Positions 28,092 through 37,998 of a DNA stretch of 64,000 bases are shown here, piece after piece (positions within the stretch are counted from its first letter, which is position 1; each line of letters starts with the position of its first letter). The translations under genes were made by a program, and so were the position numbers. The notes beneath the pieces are model-generated. The model saw nothing but the letters and a program-made list of their open reading frames with translations. It did no database searches and was not told where the DNA came from. The DNA comes from Polaribacter sp. BM10 (lineage in GTDB: Bacteria; Bacteroidota; Bacteroidia; Flavobacteriales; Flavobacteriaceae). The stretch spans positions 1,384,001-1,448,000 of the forward strand of contig NZ_CP019704.1 of assembly GCF_002005425.1 (NCBI RefSeq), in the 5' to 3' direction.

Positions 28092-28107
28092 AAGTTAAAA
28101 TATTTAA

Positions 28108-28491
28108 TTATACTCTTCTTCTTTTAGGAGGACGACAACCATTATGAGGAATTGGAGTAACATCGATAATTTCTGTTACTTCGATACCTGCATTATGGAT
28201 AGATCTAATTGCAGATTCTCTACCGTTTCCTGGGCCTTTTACATAAACTTTTACTTTACGTAAACCTGCTTCTTTTGCAACGTTTGCACAATCTTCTGCT
28301 GCTAATTGAGCTGCATAAGGAGTATTCTTCTTAGAACCTCTAAAACCCATTTTACCTGCAGATGACCATGAAATTACATCTCCTTTTTTATTTGTTAAAG
28401 AAATAATGATGTTGTTAAAAGATGCTGTTACATGAGCTTCTCCTATTGCTTCAATTATTACTTTACGTTTTTTTGAACTTGCTTTTGCCAT
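28108..28491 (-). CDS. rpsK: 30S ribosomal protein uS11
   Basis: A 127-residue platform protein with the usual N-terminal lysine-rich start ([11 protein letters not shown]), the central [26 protein letters not shown] and the C-terminal [13 protein letters not shown] block. It contacts mRNA near the E site. It lies between rpsM and rpsD, with gaps of about 80 bases on both sides, larger than elsewhere in the cluster; both gaps contain hairpins. Confidence 0.98.
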   Translation of the reverse strand: MAKASSKKRKVIIEAIGEAHVTASFNNIIISLTNKKGDVISWSSAGKMGFRGSKKNTPYAAQLAAEDCANVAKEAGLRKVKVYVKGPGNGRESAIRSIHNAGIEVTEIIDVTPIPHNGCRPPKRRRV

Positions 28492-28506
28492 AATTATTTA
28501 GTTTTA

Positions 28507-28561
28507 GTAACCTAGTTTTCTATTAATAATTGGTATAACCAATTGATAGATCTTATGTTAC
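28507..28561 (-). promoter_or_regulatory. Nested hairpin in the rpsM-rpsK gap
   Basis: Inner perfect stem AATTGGT/ACCAATT with a 3-base loop (28528-28544), enclosed by a long-range GTAAC/GTTAC pair (28557-28561 with 28507-28511). No T run. Candidate leader for rpsK. Confidence 0.42.
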
Positions 28562-28570
28562 TTGTCTAAC

Positions 28571-28936
28571 TTACTTTTTCTTGTTAGCTACAGTTTTTCT
28601 CTTACCTTTTCTTGTACGAGAATTATTTTTAGTTCTTTGTCCTCTTAAAGGAAGACCAAGTCTATGACGAATTCCTCTCTGACATCCAATATCCATCAAA
28701 CGTTTGATGTTTATCTGAACTTCAGATCTTAATTCTCCTTCAATTGTGAAAGATCCAACTTGCTCTCTAATTGCAGCGATTTGATCATCAGTCCAATCTT
28801 GAACTTTAATACTCTCGTCTACCTTAGCTTCTGCTAAAACTTTTTTAGCTCTGCTGCTTCCAATACCAAAGATGTAAGTTAAAGCAATAACCCCTCTTTT
28901 ATTCTTTGGAATATCAATACCTGCTATTCTTGCCAT
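28571..28936 (-). CDS. rpsM: 30S ribosomal protein uS13
   Basis: A 121-residue small-subunit head protein contacting the P-site tRNA and the B1 bridges. The N-terminal [15 protein letters not shown], the helix-hairpin-helix [14 protein letters not shown], and the basic tail from [13 protein letters not shown] onwards are all present. Its ATG shares one base with the stop of rpmJ (TAATG), so translation of the two is coupled. Confidence 0.98.
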   Translation of the reverse strand: MARIAGIDIPKNKRGVIALTYIFGIGSSRAKKVLAEAKVDESIKVQDWTDDQIAAIREQVGSFTIEGELRSEVQINIKRLMDIGCQRGIRHRLGLPLRGQRTKNNSRTRKGKRKTVANKKK

Positions 28937-29052
28937 TACCCTTGTCTTTGTTTAAATCTAGGATTTTGTTTATTAATTACGTATAATCTACCTTTTCTGC
29001 GCACTATTTTGCAGTCGGCACTTCTTTTTTTAACTGATGCTCTAACTTTCAT
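28936..29052 (-). CDS. rpmJ: 50S ribosomal protein bL36 (zinc-free form)
   Basis: A 38-residue protein read as [20 protein letters not shown] then [18 protein letters not shown]. In zinc-binding L36 the ligands are Cys11, Cys14, Cys27 and His32-33. Here only C14 remains (Ser at 11, Lys or Asn near 27, Phe at 32), so the zinc site is lost. bL36 supports 23S folding near the GTPase centre. It is placed between infA and rpsM, as in most bacteria, 15 bases after infA, and overlaps the rpsM start by one base. Confidence 0.95.
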   Translation of the reverse strand: MKVRASVKKRSADCKIVRRKGRLYVINKQNPRFKQRQG

Positions 29053-29067
29053 CTGTTTAGTTTTTTT

Positions 29068-29283
29068 TTAGTATCTGTAAGTAATTCTTGCTTTTGATAA
29101 ATCATACGGACTCATCTCTAACTTTACCTTGTCTCCAGGTAAAAGCTTGATATAATGCATACGCATTTTTCCGGAAATGTGAGCCGTTACAATATGTCCG
29201 TTTTCTAATTCTACACGAAACATAGCATTTGATAATGCTTCTGTTATTGTTCCGTCTTGTTGAATTGCTGATTGTTTAGCCAT
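29068..29283 (-). CDS. infA: Translation initiation factor IF-1
   Basis: A 71-residue OB-fold factor that occupies the A site during initiation. Landmarks: [16 protein letters not shown], then [20 protein letters not shown] and the C-terminal [22 protein letters not shown] pattern. It starts two bases after the secY stop. adk and map, which often separate secY from infA in Bacillota, are absent here. Confidence 0.97.
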   Translation of the reverse strand: MAKQSAIQQDGTITEALSNAMFRVELENGHIVTAHISGKMRMHYIKLLPGDKVKLEMSPYDLSKARITYRY

Positions 29284-29284
29284 A

Positions 29285-30610
29285 CTATTTATTTGATTTT
29301 CTATTGCTGTTTCCTGTTTTCATTAAACCATCATAATGATTATTTAATAAATACGAGTTAATTTGTTGCATTGTATCAATTGCTACACCTACCATAATGA
29401 TTAATGATGTACCACCGTAAAACATTGCCCATCCCTGTTGTACTCCAAACTGAACTACAATTGCAGGTAATATAGACAATGCAGCTAAAAATAACGATCC
29501 AGGGAAAGTTATTCTAGATAATACACTATCTAATCTATCCGCAGTATCTTTTCCAGGTCTAATACCAGGAATAAAACCACCACTTCTCTTCAAATCCTCA
29601 GCCATTTTATTGGTAGGAATTGTAATTGCAGTATAAAAATAACTAAAAATTATAATTAGTAAAGCAAATATAACATTGTATTGCCAACCATTAGGATCTG
29701 TTAAACCAACTAAAGCTGGAAATCTTTGACCTAAAGCTAAAGGCAAAAACATAATTGCTTGAGCAAAAATAATTGGCATTACACCTGCTGCATTTAATTT
29801 CAAAGGAATGTAATCTCTTGAACCTGCAACATTTTGCACATTACCTGCAACTGTTCTTCTTGCATATTGTACAGCAATTTTTCTAACAGCTGTAACTAAT
29901 AAAACAGTTAATAAAATCACTACAAACCAAACAATAATTTCAATTAAAATCATCATTAAACCACCTGCACCTGCATTTTCTGTTTTAGAAACGAATTCTT
30001 GTAAAAAAGCAGCTGGGAAATTAGCAATAATACCAACAGTAATTAATAATGAAATACCATTACCTATACCTTTATCAGTAATACGCTCACCTAACCACAT
30101 AGCAAAAATTGTACCTGCAGTTAAGATTATGATTGACGATACCCAAAAAGTTAAACCACTAACTAAAAAAGCTTCTGGTGGTAAGTTAAATTGAGTCTTA
30201 ATAGCAGTAATATACGTTGGTGCTTGTACTAACGTAATAACTATTGTTAACCATCTTGTAATTTGTGTAATTTTTTTTCTACCACTTTCTCCATCTTTTT
30301 GTAATTTTTGTAAATAAGGAACAGCAATTCCCATTAACTGAACTACAATAGAAGCAGAAATGTATGGCATTATACCAAGAGCCATTACTGACGCCCTAGC
30401 AAATGCCCCACCTGTAAATGCATTCAATAATCCTAAAAGACCTCCAGAAGTACTTTCTTTTAAAGCTGATAACTGTAATGGATCTATACCAGGTAATGGT
30501 ACAGCAGCCATAAAACGATACACAGCAATTAGACCGATAGTAAGAAGAATTTTGTTTTTTAATTCTTCAATTTTGAAAATATCCTTTAGCGTATTAATAA
30601 AATTCATCAT
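29285..30610 (-). CDS. secY: Preprotein translocase subunit SecY
   Basis: A 441-residue channel protein with ten membrane helices. Visible signatures: [12 protein letters not shown] after helix 1, the plug-region [22 protein letters not shown], and the cytoplasmic loop near [18 protein letters not shown], which contacts SecA and the ribosome. It forms the Sec pore with SecE and SecG. Two ATGs stand in tandem at the start. It is the last gene of the spc part, following rplO by ten bases. Confidence 0.98.
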   Translation of the reverse strand: MMNFINTLKDIFKIEELKNKILLTIGLIAVYRFMAAVPLPGIDPLQLSALKESTSGGLLGLLNAFTGGAFARASVMALGIMPYISASIVVQLMGIAVPYLQKLQKDGESGRKKITQITRWLTIVITLVQAPTYITAIKTQFNLPPEAFLVSGLTFWVSSIIILTAGTIFAMWLGERITDKGIGNGISLLITVGIIANFPAAFLQEFVSKTENAGAGGLMMILIEIIVWFVVILLTVLLVTAVRKIAVQYARRTVAGNVQNVAGSRDYIPLKLNAAGVMPIIFAQAIMFLPLALGQRFPALVGLTDPNGWQYNVIFALLIIIFSYFYTAITIPTNKMAEDLKRSGGFIPGIRPGKDTADRLDSVLSRITFPGSLFLAALSILPAIVVQFGVQQGWAMFYGGTSLIIMVGVAIDTMQQINSYLLNNHYDGLMKTGNSNRKSNK

Positions 30611-30620
30611 TTACGTGTTC

Positions 30621-31070
30621 TTATAAAGCAACAGCTTCTCCTCCAGCTGCTTCAATAGCTGCTTTTGCCGATGCTGTAAATTTATGTACAGTTATATTTA
30701 ATTTAGCTTTTAACTCTCCATTTCCTAAAATTTTAACTAGGTCGTTTTTACCAGCCAATCTGTTAGCAATTAGAATGTCTAAATTTACTGTATCTGTTAT
30801 TTTTCCACTATCAACTAAAGATTGTAATTTATCTAAATTGATTCCTTGATACTCCTTACGGTTTATATTTGTGAAACCAAATTTAGGTACACGTCTTTGA
30901 AGAGGCATTTGACCACCTTCAAAACCTATCTTTTTAGAATAACCAGAACGAGATTTCTGTCCGTTGTGACCTCTTGTAGCAGTACCACCTTTTCCAGAAC
31001 CTTCACCTCTTGCAATTCTTTTTCCTTTTTTAATGGAACCCTCTGCAGGTGTTAAATTATGTAAACTCAT
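30621..31070 (-). CDS. rplO: 50S ribosomal protein uL15
   Basis: A 149-residue protein with the family's glycine- and basic-rich N-terminal arm (KKGKRIARGEGSGKGGTATRGHNGQKSRSG) that threads into 23S rRNA and a globular C-terminal half ending in AAIEAAGGEAVAL. Normal length. It lies between rpmD and secY. Confidence 0.97.
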   Translation of the reverse strand: MSLHNLTPAEGSIKKGKRIARGEGSGKGGTATRGHNGQKSRSGYSKKIGFEGGQMPLQRRVPKFGFTNINRKEYQGINLDKLQSLVDSGKITDTVNLDILIANRLAGKNDLVKILGNGELKAKLNITVHKFTASAKAAIEAAGGEAVAL

Positions 31071-31082
31071 TTTTTATAAATC

Positions 31083-31265
31083 TTATTTAATTTCTTCAAA
31101 AGAAACTAAGTGTTTAACTGTATTTACCATACCAATAATTGTAGGAGTTGCCTCATGTTCTACAGTTTGGTTCATTTTACGTAAACCTAAAGCCTCTAAA
31201 GTTCTTTTTTGACTTTGAAGACGTCCGATTTGACTTTTTACTTGTGTAACTTTAATTCTTGCCAT
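31083..31265 (-). CDS. rpmD: 50S ribosomal protein uL30
   Basis: A 60-residue small protein with the L30 signature: MARIKVTQVKSQIGRLQSQKRTLEALGLRK, then a conserved histidine-containing region and TVKHLVSFEEI. It is located between rpsE and rplO at the usual spc position. Confidence 0.96.
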   Translation of the reverse strand: MARIKVTQVKSQIGRLQSQKRTLEALGLRKMNQTVEHEATPTIIGMVNTVKHLVSFEEIK

Positions 31266-31276
31266 CGTTCTTAGAT

Positions 31277-31798
31277 TTATCCGTTAAATACTTTTTCTAT
31301 AGATATACCTCTTTGCTTAGCAATAGAAGATGCACTTCTTAATTGTAATAATGCATCAAAAGTAGCTTTTACAGCATTGTGAGGATTAGATGATCCTTGA
31401 GACTTTGATAATACATCATGTACACCAACAGATTCTAATACGATACGTACAGCACCACCAGCAATAACCCCTGTACCAGGAGATGCAGGCTTGATAAAAA
31501 TCTTTGCACCACCAAATTTACCTTTTTGTTCGTGAGGTAAAGTACCATCTAAAATAGGAATTCTAACTAAATTTTTCTTTGCATCTTCTACTGCTTTTGC
31601 AATTGCAGAAGAAACATCTTTAGATTTACCTAAACCATGTCCTACAACACCATTACCATCACCTACAACAACAATTGCAGAGAAACCAAATGCTCTACCA
31701 CCTTTTGTAACTTTAGTAACACGTTGTACACCTACTAATTTATCTACAAGTTCTAACCCACTAGGTTTAACTCTTTCTACGTTTTTATAACCTTGCAT
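31277..31798 (-). CDS. rpsE: 30S ribosomal protein uS5
   Basis: A 173-residue decoding-fidelity protein. The double-stranded-RNA-binding N-terminal domain shows [29 protein letters not shown], the signature around residues 32-60. The C-terminal domain has [13 protein letters not shown]. Normal length. It starts seven bases after the rplR stop. Confidence 0.97.
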   Translation of the reverse strand: MQGYKNVERVKPSGLELVDKLVGVQRVTKVTKGGRAFGFSAIVVVGDGNGVVGHGLGKSKDVSSAIAKAVEDAKKNLVRIPILDGTLPHEQKGKFGGAKIFIKPASPGTGVIAGGAVRIVLESVGVHDVLSKSQGSSNPHNAVKATFDALLQLRSASSIAKQRGISIEKVFNG

Positions 31799-31804
31799 AT
31801 TTTC

Positions 31805-32155
31805 TTAAAATTTTAAACCAGCTTCTCTTGCAGCTTCTGCTAATACTTTAACTCTACCATGGTATAAATAACCATTTCTATCAAAAGCAACATTTACTAA
31901 TCCTGCTTTAGTAGCTTTTTCTGCAATTGCTTTACCTACCGCAGTAGCTGCTTCAATTTTAGAACTTGCTTTAATATCTTTATCTCTAGATGAAACAGCA
32001 GCTAAAGTCACTCCGTTTACATCGTCTATTATTTGAGCGTAAATTTCTTTGTTACTTCTATAAACCGATAATCTTGGTTTTGTAGCAGTACCAGAAATAA
32101 TTTTTCTAATTCTACGCTTTATTCTAGCTCTTCTTTCTAGCTTTGATAATGCCAT
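31805..32155 (-). CDS. rplR: 50S ribosomal protein uL18
   Basis: A 116-residue 5S rRNA-binding protein with a basic N-terminal tail ([15 protein letters not shown]), [19 protein letters not shown] and the C-terminal [24 protein letters not shown]. Together with uL5 it delivers 5S rRNA to the central protuberance. Confidence 0.97.
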   Translation of the reverse strand: MALSKLERRARIKRRIRKIISGTATKPRLSVYRSNKEIYAQIIDDVNGVTLAAVSSRDKDIKASSKIEAATAVGKAIAEKATKAGLVNVAFDRNGYLYHGRVKVLAEAAREAGLKF

Positions 32156-32167
32156 ATTGCTATATTA

Positions 32168-32713
32168 TTATGCAGATTTACCTGCTTTTCTTCTTAATAA
32201 TTCACCAACAAACTTAACACCTTTACCTTTATATGGCTCCGGAGCTCTAAAAGAACGAATCTTTGCAGCTATTTGACCAACTAACTGTTTGTCAAAAGAA
32301 GTTAATTTAATGATTGGGTTTTTCCCTTTCTCTGATACTGTTTCTACTTTCACTTCTGGAGCTAATTCTAAAACAATATTATGAGAGAAACCTAAAGCTA
32401 AGTCTAATTTCTGACCTTGATTTGAAGCTCTATAACCTACTCCTACAAGTTCTAATTCTTTAGTCCAACCTTTACTTACACCTTCAACCATGTTATTGAT
32501 TAAAGCTCTCATTAAACCATGTTGTGCTTTATGGTCTTTGCTTTCCGATGCTCTATCTAATGTGATAACTCCATCTTCAATACTTACTGTAATTCCTTCA
32601 GAAATAGTTTGAGTTAACTCTCCTAACTTCCCTTTTACAGTAATTACGTTGTCTTTTATGTTTACATCTACACCTTGTGAAATGCTAACGGGATTTTTTC
32701 CTATTCTACTCAT
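32168..32713 (-). CDS. rplF: 50S ribosomal protein uL6
   Basis: A 181-residue protein of two repeated RNA-recognition-like halves. It starts MSRIGKNPV, and the C-terminal PEPYKGKGVKFVGE with the following RRKAGKSA is the family signature. It binds near the sarcin-ricin loop and the factor-binding site. Ten bases separate it from rpsH upstream. Confidence 0.97.
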   Translation of the reverse strand: MSRIGKNPVSISQGVDVNIKDNVITVKGKLGELTQTISEGITVSIEDGVITLDRASESKDHKAQHGLMRALINNMVEGVSKGWTKELELVGVGYRASNQGQKLDLALGFSHNIVLELAPEVKVETVSEKGKNPIIKLTSFDKQLVGQIAAKIRSFRAPEPYKGKGVKFVGELLRRKAGKSA

Positions 32714-32723
32714 TTCTTAAAAA

Positions 32724-33122
32724 TTAATAAACGTAACATAAAACTTCTCCTCCAACATTTTCTTGACGTGCTTTTTTGTTTGTCATAACACCTTTAGATG
32801 TTGAAACAATAGCAATACCTAGTCCATTTAATACTCTTGGCATCTCTGAAGAACCAACATATTTTCTTAAACCTGGCGTACTGATACGTTGGATTTTTCT
32901 AATTACTGACTCTTTTGTTTCCTTGTCATACTTTAAAGCTATCTTGATAGTTCCTTGAACTTTATCATCATTAAATTGATAACTTAAAATAAACCCTTGG
33001 TCAAACAAAATTTTAGTCATTTCCTTCTTCAAGTTTGAAGCTGGAATTTCTACTACTCTGTGTCCTGCAGCGATTGCATTTCTAACTCTTGTTAGAAAAT
33101 CCGCAATTGGATCTGTATACAT
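32724..33122 (-). CDS. rpsH: 30S ribosomal protein uS8
   Basis: A 132-residue primary 16S-binding protein. N-terminal [13 protein letters not shown] and C-terminal [27 protein letters not shown], the signature region, are intact. In E. coli S8 represses the spc operon by binding an mRNA site in rplE. Here the 162-base gap upstream of rpsH contains a terminator, an internal promoter and a GAAA-tetraloop hairpin, suggesting that control may be exercised at rpsH itself. Confidence 0.97.
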   Translation of the reverse strand: MYTDPIADFLTRVRNAIAAGHRVVEIPASNLKKEMTKILFDQGFILSYQFNDDKVQGTIKIALKYDKETKESVIRKIQRISTPGLRKYVGSSEMPRVLNGLGIAIVSTSKGVMTNKKARQENVGGEVLCYVY

Positions 33123-33169
33123 ACTTATTTATATTGCGATTACGGTTTTCAAATACCTCTATTTATGCT

Positions 33170-33183
33170 ACAGATTTCTCTGT
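33170..33183 (-). promoter_or_regulatory. GAAA-tetraloop hairpin in the rpsH leader
   Basis: ACAGA-GAAA-TCTGT: a perfect 5-bp stem with a GNRA tetraloop, within the roughly 110-base leader expected from the internal promoter and 47 bases before the rpsH ATG. Candidate S8-binding or other regulatory hairpin. Confidence 0.45.
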
Positions 33184-33221
33184 GATAAATGAACCTATAA
33201 TCAGTTAAAATTCTTATACTC

Positions 33222-33257
33222 AAAAAAAATAGAGCGTGCAAAGATACACATTCTATT
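33222..33257 (-). terminator. Terminator after rpsN, overlapping the rpsH promoter
   Basis: In transcript sense: AATAGA, a 2-base mismatch, GTG, an 8-base loop, CAC, 2-base mismatch, TCTATT, then a T run of eight (33229-33222). The 8-base loop (33239-33246) is exactly the promoter box TATCTTTG. The hairpin begins 27 bases after the rpsN stop. It may be partial rather than absolute. Confidence 0.6.
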
Positions 33258-33268
33258 TTTATTTTTAA
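33239..33268 (-). promoter_or_regulatory. Internal promoter between rpsN and rpsH, TTA-N19-TATCTTTG
   Basis: The -7 box TATCTTTG is an exact TANNTTTG match. The -33 is TTA instead of TTG, at the same 19-base spacing as the rpsL and rplC promoters. It should start transcription near 33232, inside the terminator hairpin of the upstream genes. Confidence 0.6.
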
Positions 33269-33284
33269 GCTTTATTTAAAATTT

Positions 33285-33554
33285 CTACCAACTTGCCTTT
33301 TTAACACCTGGTATTAATCCTTGATTTGCCATTTCACGAAACGTTACACGAGAGATACCAAATTGTCTCATATATCCTTTTGGACGTCCAGTTAATTTAC
33401 ATCTATTGTGCATTCTTACTGGTGATGCATTTTTTGGTAATTTTTGCAATGCTTCATAGTCTCCAGCTTCTTTTAAAGCTTTTCTCTTTTCTGCATATTT
33501 TGCAACTGTTTTTGCTCTTTTACGTTCGCGAGCTTTCATTGATTCTTTAGCCAT
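33285..33554 (-). CDS. rpsN: 30S ribosomal protein uS14 (long, zinc-free form)
   Basis: An 89-residue S14 of the long type, with an inserted middle segment ([20 protein letters not shown]). The zinc-ribbon CxxC pairs of the short type are missing; the single Cys is in [19 protein letters not shown], the conserved core. It ends [18 protein letters not shown] as usual. It is translated three bases after rplE and is the last gene before the internal terminator/promoter. Confidence 0.97.
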   Translation of the reverse strand: MAKESMKARERKRAKTVAKYAEKRKALKEAGDYEALQKLPKNASPVRMHNRCKLTGRPKGYMRQFGISRVTFREMANQGLIPGVKKASW

Positions 33555-33557
33555 TTC

Positions 33558-34109
33558 TTAATTTTTTTTGAATGGTAAACCTAATTCTCCTAATAATGAC
33601 TTTGCTTCCTTATCAGTATTTGCAGATGTTACAAAAGTAATATCCATACCGTTAATTTTCTTCACTTGGTCAATATTTATCTCTGGGTAAATGATTTGTT
33701 CAGTAATACCTAAATTGTAATTACCTCTACCATCAAATCCATTAGCTTTAATACCGTTAAAGTCTCTTACACGTGGCAAAGAAGCTGTAACTAGTCTGTC
33801 TAAAAATTCATACATTTTATCACCTCTTAACGTAACTTTTGCTCCAATTGGCATTCCTTTACGTAATTTAAATGATGCAACATCTTTTTTAGACATTGTA
33901 GATATCGCTTTTTGACCTGTAATTTTAGTCAACTCTTCTAAAGCATAATCTATTAATTTCTTATCTGCAATTGCTGCACCAACACCTTTAGAAACAACAA
34001 TCTTTTCTAATTTTGGTACTTGCATTACATTTTTATAACTGAATTCTTCAGTAAGAGCTTTAACAACTCTTTCTTTGTATTCTGATTTTAATCTTGGTAC
34101 GTAACTCAT
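33558..34109 (-). CDS. rplE: 50S ribosomal protein uL5
   Basis: A 183-residue 5S rRNA-binding protein. It carries [18 protein letters not shown] at the N-terminus, the [15 protein letters not shown] strand, and the C-terminal [19 protein letters not shown] region contacting P-site tRNA. It is located between rplX (8 bases) and rpsN. Confidence 0.97.
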   Translation of the reverse strand: MSYVPRLKSEYKERVVKALTEEFSYKNVMQVPKLEKIVVSKGVGAAIADKKLIDYALEELTKITGQKAISTMSKKDVASFKLRKGMPIGAKVTLRGDKMYEFLDRLVTASLPRVRDFNGIKANGFDGRGNYNLGITEQIIYPEINIDQVKKINGMDITFVTSANTDKEAKSLLGELGLPFKKN

Positions 34110-34117
34110 GATTACTC

Positions 34118-34420
34118 TTATTTTTTAGTTTTTTTAGAGATTCTAGTTTTAGTATCTCCATCAACCTGATAACCTACTCTTACAGCTACACCTTCTTCTA
34201 CTAACATTACGTTAGAAATATGAAGAGAAGCTTCTTTCTTTACAATACCACCTTGAGGATTTTGAGCATTAGGTTTAGTGTGTTTAGAAACTAAATTTAC
34301 ACCTTCTACTAAAACTCTATCCTTATCTTTGATAATTTGTAAAACCTTACCTTCAGATCCTTTATGATCTCCTGCAATTACTTTTACAGTATCTCCTGAT
34401 TTTAATTTAAACTTCTTCAT
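34118..34420 (-). CDS. rplX: 50S ribosomal protein uL24
   Basis: A 100-residue assembly initiator of the large subunit. The KOW motif is at about 9-35 ([21 protein letters not shown]), followed by [20 protein letters not shown]. Normal length. It starts 12 bases after rplN. Confidence 0.97.
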   Translation of the reverse strand: MKKFKLKSGDTVKVIAGDHKGSEGKVLQIIKDKDRVLVEGVNLVSKHTKPNAQNPQGGIVKKEASLHISNVMLVEEGVAVRVGYQVDGDTKTRISKKTKK

Positions 34421-34432
34421 TTTATTATAATG

Positions 34433-34801
34433 TTAAAGCACTTCAGGTGCTAATGATACTATTTTCATGAATTGTTTCTCACGAAGTTCACGTGCAACTG
34501 GTCCGAAAACACGAGTTCCCCTCATTTCCTCTGTAGGATTTAAAAGTACACAAGCATTATCATCAAATCTAATATAAGATCCGTCTTTACGTCTAACTTC
34601 TTTCTTTGTTCTTACAACAACTGCTCTAGATACTTGACCTTTTTTTACAGTTCCGTTAGGAGTTGCAGATTTAACCGATACAACAATCTTGTCTCCAATA
34701 CTTGCGTAACGCTTTTTTGTACCTCCTAAAACTCTAATTACTAAAACTTCTTTAGCTCCAGTATTATCTGCTACTTTTAATCTTGATTCTGTCTGTAACA
34801 T
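34433..34801 (-). CDS. rplN: 50S ribosomal protein uL14
   Basis: A 122-residue five-stranded barrel protein at the subunit interface. [19 protein letters not shown] opens it; the signature region [18 protein letters not shown] and the C-terminal [29 protein letters not shown] are intact. It forms bridge B5/B8 with 16S rRNA. It begins one base after the rpsQ stop. Confidence 0.98.
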   Translation of the reverse strand: MLQTESRLKVADNTGAKEVLVIRVLGGTKKRYASIGDKIVVSVKSATPNGTVKKGQVSRAVVVRTKKEVRRKDGSYIRFDDNACVLLNPTEEMRGTRVFGPVARELREKQFMKIVSLAPEVL

Positions 34802-34802
34802 A

Positions 34803-35060
34803 TTATTTAGCTCTTTCTAGGATTTCTACTAATCTCCAACGTTTAGATTTACTCATAGGTCTTGTTTCCATGATCCTAACTGTATCTCCTTCGTTGCAAT
34901 CATTCTTTTCGTCGTGTGCAACGTACTTCTTAGTCTTTAATACGAACTTTCCGTACATTGGGTGCTTAACTCTTTTAGTTTCAGCAACAACAATAGATTT
35001 TTCCATTTTGTTACTAGAAACAACACCAATTCTCTCTTTTCTAAGATTTCTTTTTTCCAT
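34803..35060 (-). CDS. rpsQ: 30S ribosomal protein uS17
   Basis: An 85-residue OB-fold protein with the family lines [40 protein letters not shown] and [24 protein letters not shown] primary 16S binder in the body of the 30S subunit. It lies between rpmC and rplN. Confidence 0.97.
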   Translation of the reverse strand: MEKRNLRKERIGVVSSNKMEKSIVVAETKRVKHPMYGKFVLKTKKYVAHDEKNDCNEGDTVRIMETRPMSKSKRWRLVEILERAK

Positions 35061-35080
35061 CTTTAAAACTGACTATAGAA

Positions 35081-35272
35081 TTATTGTAATTCTCTTTTTG
35101 TTAATTCTGTTGCAATTCTTGCTACAGTTCTTCTTAAACTTCTCAACTGCAATGGGTTCTCCAAAGGAGTTATTGCATGAGCCATTTTAAGATCAGTATA
35201 ATTCTTTTGCAACGCTCCAAGCTTTTCATTAAGATCTGCTATAGATAATTCTTTTATTTCTGATTGTTTCAT
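35081..35272 (-). CDS. rpmC: 50S ribosomal protein uL29
   Basis: A 63-residue two-helix protein (KQSEIKELSIADLNEKLG, and the conserved NPLQLRSLRRTVARIATE). It sits at the peptide exit beside uL23, where trigger factor and SRP dock. It starts 11 bases after rplP. Confidence 0.96.
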   Translation of the reverse strand: MKQSEIKELSIADLNEKLGALQKNYTDLKMAHAITPLENPLQLRSLRRTVARIATELTKRELQ

Positions 35273-35283
35273 TGTATTTAGAA

Positions 35284-35715
35284 TTAAGCGTTAATATCAA
35301 AATCTCTTGCTACTACAAACTTCGTTTTTACTGGAAGTTTTTGTGCTGCTAAACGTAAAGCTTCTTTTGCAACATCCATTGGCACTCCACCAATTTCAAA
35401 CAAAATTCTACCTGGTTTAATAACTGCAACAAAATGATCTGGTGCTCCTTTACCCTTACCCATACGTACTTCTAAAGGCTTCTTAGTGATAGGCTTGTCT
35501 GGAAATATTTTAATCCATAACTGACCTTCTCTTTTCATATGACGAGTAGCCGCAATACGAGCTGCTTCTATCTGACGCGAAGTTAATAAATTCTGGTCTA
35601 GAGATTTGATACCAAACATTCCGTTAGAAAGTTGATTTCCTCTACCAGAAATACCTGTCATATTTCCTTTCGCCTTCTGTACCTTACGGTATTTTACTCT
35701 TTTTGGCTGTAACAT
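35284..35715 (-). CDS. rplP: 50S ribosomal protein uL16
   Basis: A 143-residue protein near the peptidyl-transferase and A-site region. [18 protein letters not shown] opens it; the [22 protein letters not shown] signature, and [16 protein letters not shown] end, are present. Normal length and usual place between rpsC and rpmC. Confidence 0.97.
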   Translation of the reverse strand: MLQPKRVKYRKVQKAKGNMTGISGRGNQLSNGMFGIKSLDQNLLTSRQIEAARIAATRHMKREGQLWIKIFPDKPITKKPLEVRMGKGKGAPDHFVAVIKPGRILFEIGGVPMDVAKEALRLAAQKLPVKTKFVVARDFDINA

Positions 35716-35737
35716 TTTTAATTTCTAATTTTAAAAA

Positions 35738-36457
35738 TTATTTTCTTCTACGAGGTTGACGTTTAGATCTGTCACCACCTTTAGAACCAGATTGTTTCTT
35801 AGACAATCCTACTAATGGAGATAATTCTCTTTTACCATAAACTTCGCCTTTCATAATCCATACCTTCACACCTAATCTTCCGTATGTAGTATGAGCTTCT
35901 ACAAGTGCATAATCAATATCAGCTCTAAAAGTAGAAAGAGGAATTCTACCTTCTTTAAAGTGCTCTGAACGCGCCATTTCAGCTCCATTTAAACGTCCTG
36001 AAATCTGAATTTTAATACCTTCAGCATTCATTCTCATTGTAGCTTGAATAGCCATTTTAATAGCTCTCTTATAAGAAATTCTATTCTCAATTTGACGAGC
36101 AACACTAGTTGCTACTAATCTTGCATCTAATTCTGGACGCTTGATTTCAAAAATGTTAATTTGAACTTCTTTTCCTGTAATTTTCTTAAGCTCTTCTTTT
36201 AACTTGTCTACCTCTTGACCACCTTTACCGATAATAATACCAGGTCTAGCAGTAGTGATAGTAACGGTTACAAGTTTTAAAGTACGCTCTATAATTACTC
36301 TAGAAACACTTGCTTTAGATAATCTAGCATGTATATACTTTCTTATCTTATCATCTTCAGCAATTTTATCTCCGTAGTCATTACCACCGTACCAGTTAGA
36401 TTCCCAACCTCTGATGATTCCTAAACGATTTCCTATTGGATTAGTTTTTTGTCCCAT
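35738..36457 (-). CDS. rpsC: 30S ribosomal protein uS3
   Basis: A 239-residue protein lining the mRNA entry channel. It has [20 protein letters not shown], the KH domain with [18 protein letters not shown] at about 74-91, and the C-terminal domain signature [16 protein letters not shown]. The tail is strongly basic (KRQPRRRK). It starts 11 bases after rplV. Confidence 0.98.
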   Translation of the reverse strand: MGQKTNPIGNRLGIIRGWESNWYGGNDYGDKIAEDDKIRKYIHARLSKASVSRVIIERTLKLVTVTITTARPGIIIGKGGQEVDKLKEELKKITGKEVQINIFEIKRPELDARLVATSVARQIENRISYKRAIKMAIQATMRMNAEGIKIQISGRLNGAEMARSEHFKEGRIPLSTFRADIDYALVEAHTTYGRLGVKVWIMKGEVYGKRELSPLVGLSKKQSGSKGGDRSKRQPRRRK

Positions 36458-36468
36458 TTCTACTTTGA

Positions 36469-36873
36469 TTATTTGCTTATTGTTTTAGTACCTAACTCTA
36501 AAGTAACGTGATTAGAACGCTTACGAATTCTATGAGCACGACCTTGTGGAGCTGGTCTTAATCTTTTTAACATTCCTGCGCTATCTACATAAATAGTTTT
36601 CACATATAATCCAGCATCTTCTATAGCTGCATCTTCGTTCTTAGCTTGCCAGTTTGCAATTGCAGACAACAATAATTTCTCTAAGTTTATAGATGCTTCT
36701 TTAGGGCTAAATTTTAAGATTTGTAAAGCTTTTTCAACTTCAACACCTCTTACTTGATCTGCTACTAAACGCATTTTTCTTGGTGATGTAGGACAGTTAG
36801 TAAGCTTAGCGAAAGCACGTTGCTTTCTATCTGCTTTTAACTGATCTGCCATATTTTTTTTACGAACTCCCAT
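36469..36873 (-). CDS. rplV: 50S ribosomal protein uL22
   Basis: A 134-residue protein whose extended hairpin reaches the exit tunnel, a site of macrolide resistance. It shows [19 protein letters not shown] and the hairpin region [22 protein letters not shown]. The start used gives [11 protein letters not shown]; a second ATG seven codons in (MADQLK) is also possible. It overlaps nothing and follows rpsS by six bases. Confidence 0.95.
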   Translation of the reverse strand: MGVRKKNMADQLKADRKQRAFAKLTNCPTSPRKMRLVADQVRGVEVEKALQILKFSPKEASINLEKLLLSAIANWQAKNEDAAIEDAGLYVKTIYVDSAGMLKRLRPAPQGRAHRIRKRSNHVTLELGTKTISK

Positions 36874-36879
36874 TTCCTA

Positions 36880-37158
36880 CTATTTTTTTCCTTTATTTTT
36901 TGCACCAGCGTGTCCTCTAAAAGAACGAGTTGGTGAAAATTCGCCTAATTTATGCCCTACCATGTTTTCTGTAACGTAAACCGGTACAAACTGACGCCCG
37001 TTATGAACAGCAATTGTTTGTCCAACAAAATCTGGAGTAATCATACTTGCTCTAGACCAAGTTTTGATTACAGTTTTGTTTCCACCTTCTACATTAGCTA
37101 ACACTTTTTTCTCTAACTTATAGTGAACGTAAGGTCCTTTTTTTAATGATCTTGCCAT
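36880..37158 (-). CDS. rpsS: 30S ribosomal protein uS19
   Basis: A 92-residue head protein that contacts uS13 and the A-site finger. [18 protein letters not shown] begins it, and the signature [24 protein letters not shown] is complete. Six bases to rplB upstream. Confidence 0.98.
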   Translation of the reverse strand: MARSLKKGPYVHYKLEKKVLANVEGGNKTVIKTWSRASMITPDFVGQTIAVHNGRQFVPVYVTENMVGHKLGEFSPTRSFRGHAGAKNKGKK

Positions 37159-37164
37159 AACTTA

Positions 37165-37989
37165 TTATTTCTTTCTACGTTCTATAATATACTTATTACT
37201 AGCTTTGGTTTTAGATCTAGTCTTGAATCCTTTAGCAGGTATACCATTTCTTGATCTTGGATGCCCTCCAGAAGAACGTCCTTCACCACCTCCCATTGGG
37301 TGATCAACCGGGTTCATTCTTACTGCATTTGTTCTAGGTCTTCTACCTAACCATCTAGATCTACCAGCTTTACCTGAAACAAGTAATTGATGATCTGAAT
37401 TAGATACAACACCGATAGTTGCCATACAAGTTAACAAGATCAATCTTGTTTCACCAGAAGGTAACTTAACTGTAGCATACTTACCATCTCTTGCCATTAA
37501 TTGAGCAAAAGAACCAGCAGAACGAGCCATAACAGCTCCTTGACCTGGACGTAATTCTATACATGAAATCGTAGTTCCTAAAGGAATTTCACTTAAAGTC
37601 ATTGCATTTCCAATTTCTGGAGCTACATCTTTACCTGAAATAATAGTTTGACCTACTTTTAAACCGTTTTGTGCAATTACATAACGTTTTTCACCATCAG
37701 CATAACTTAATAGCGCTATAAAAGCTGTACGATTTGGATCGTACTCTATTGTTTTTACTGTTGCAGGAATACCTTGCTTATCTCTTTTAAAATCGATAAT
37801 ACGGTACTTTTGTTTATGACCACCACCTATATTACGTGTTGTCATTCTTCCCTGATTGTTTCGACCTCCAGATCGTTTTTTCGGAGCAAGTAAACTTTTC
37901 TCCGGCTTATCAGTTGTTATGGTGTCGAACCCATTTACAACTCTAAAACGCTGACCTGGTGTTATTGGTTTTAATTTTCTAACTGACAT
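37165..37989 (-). CDS. rplB: 50S ribosomal protein uL2
   Basis: A 274-residue protein required for subunit association and peptidyl transfer. The C-terminal signature [20 protein letters not shown] contains the His in HPMGGG that is critical in E. coli. The OB and SH3-like domains (about 60-200) show [20 protein letters not shown] and [20 protein letters not shown]. Normal length. Confidence 0.98.
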   Translation of the reverse strand: MSVRKLKPITPGQRFRVVNGFDTITTDKPEKSLLAPKKRSGGRNNQGRMTTRNIGGGHKQKYRIIDFKRDKQGIPATVKTIEYDPNRTAFIALLSYADGEKRYVIAQNGLKVGQTIISGKDVAPEIGNAMTLSEIPLGTTISCIELRPGQGAVMARSAGSFAQLMARDGKYATVKLPSGETRLILLTCMATIGVVSNSDHQLLVSGKAGRSRWLGRRPRTNAVRMNPVDHPMGGGEGRSSGGHPRSRNGIPAKGFKTRSKTKASNKYIIERRKK

Positions 37990-37998
37990 TTTTGTCTT

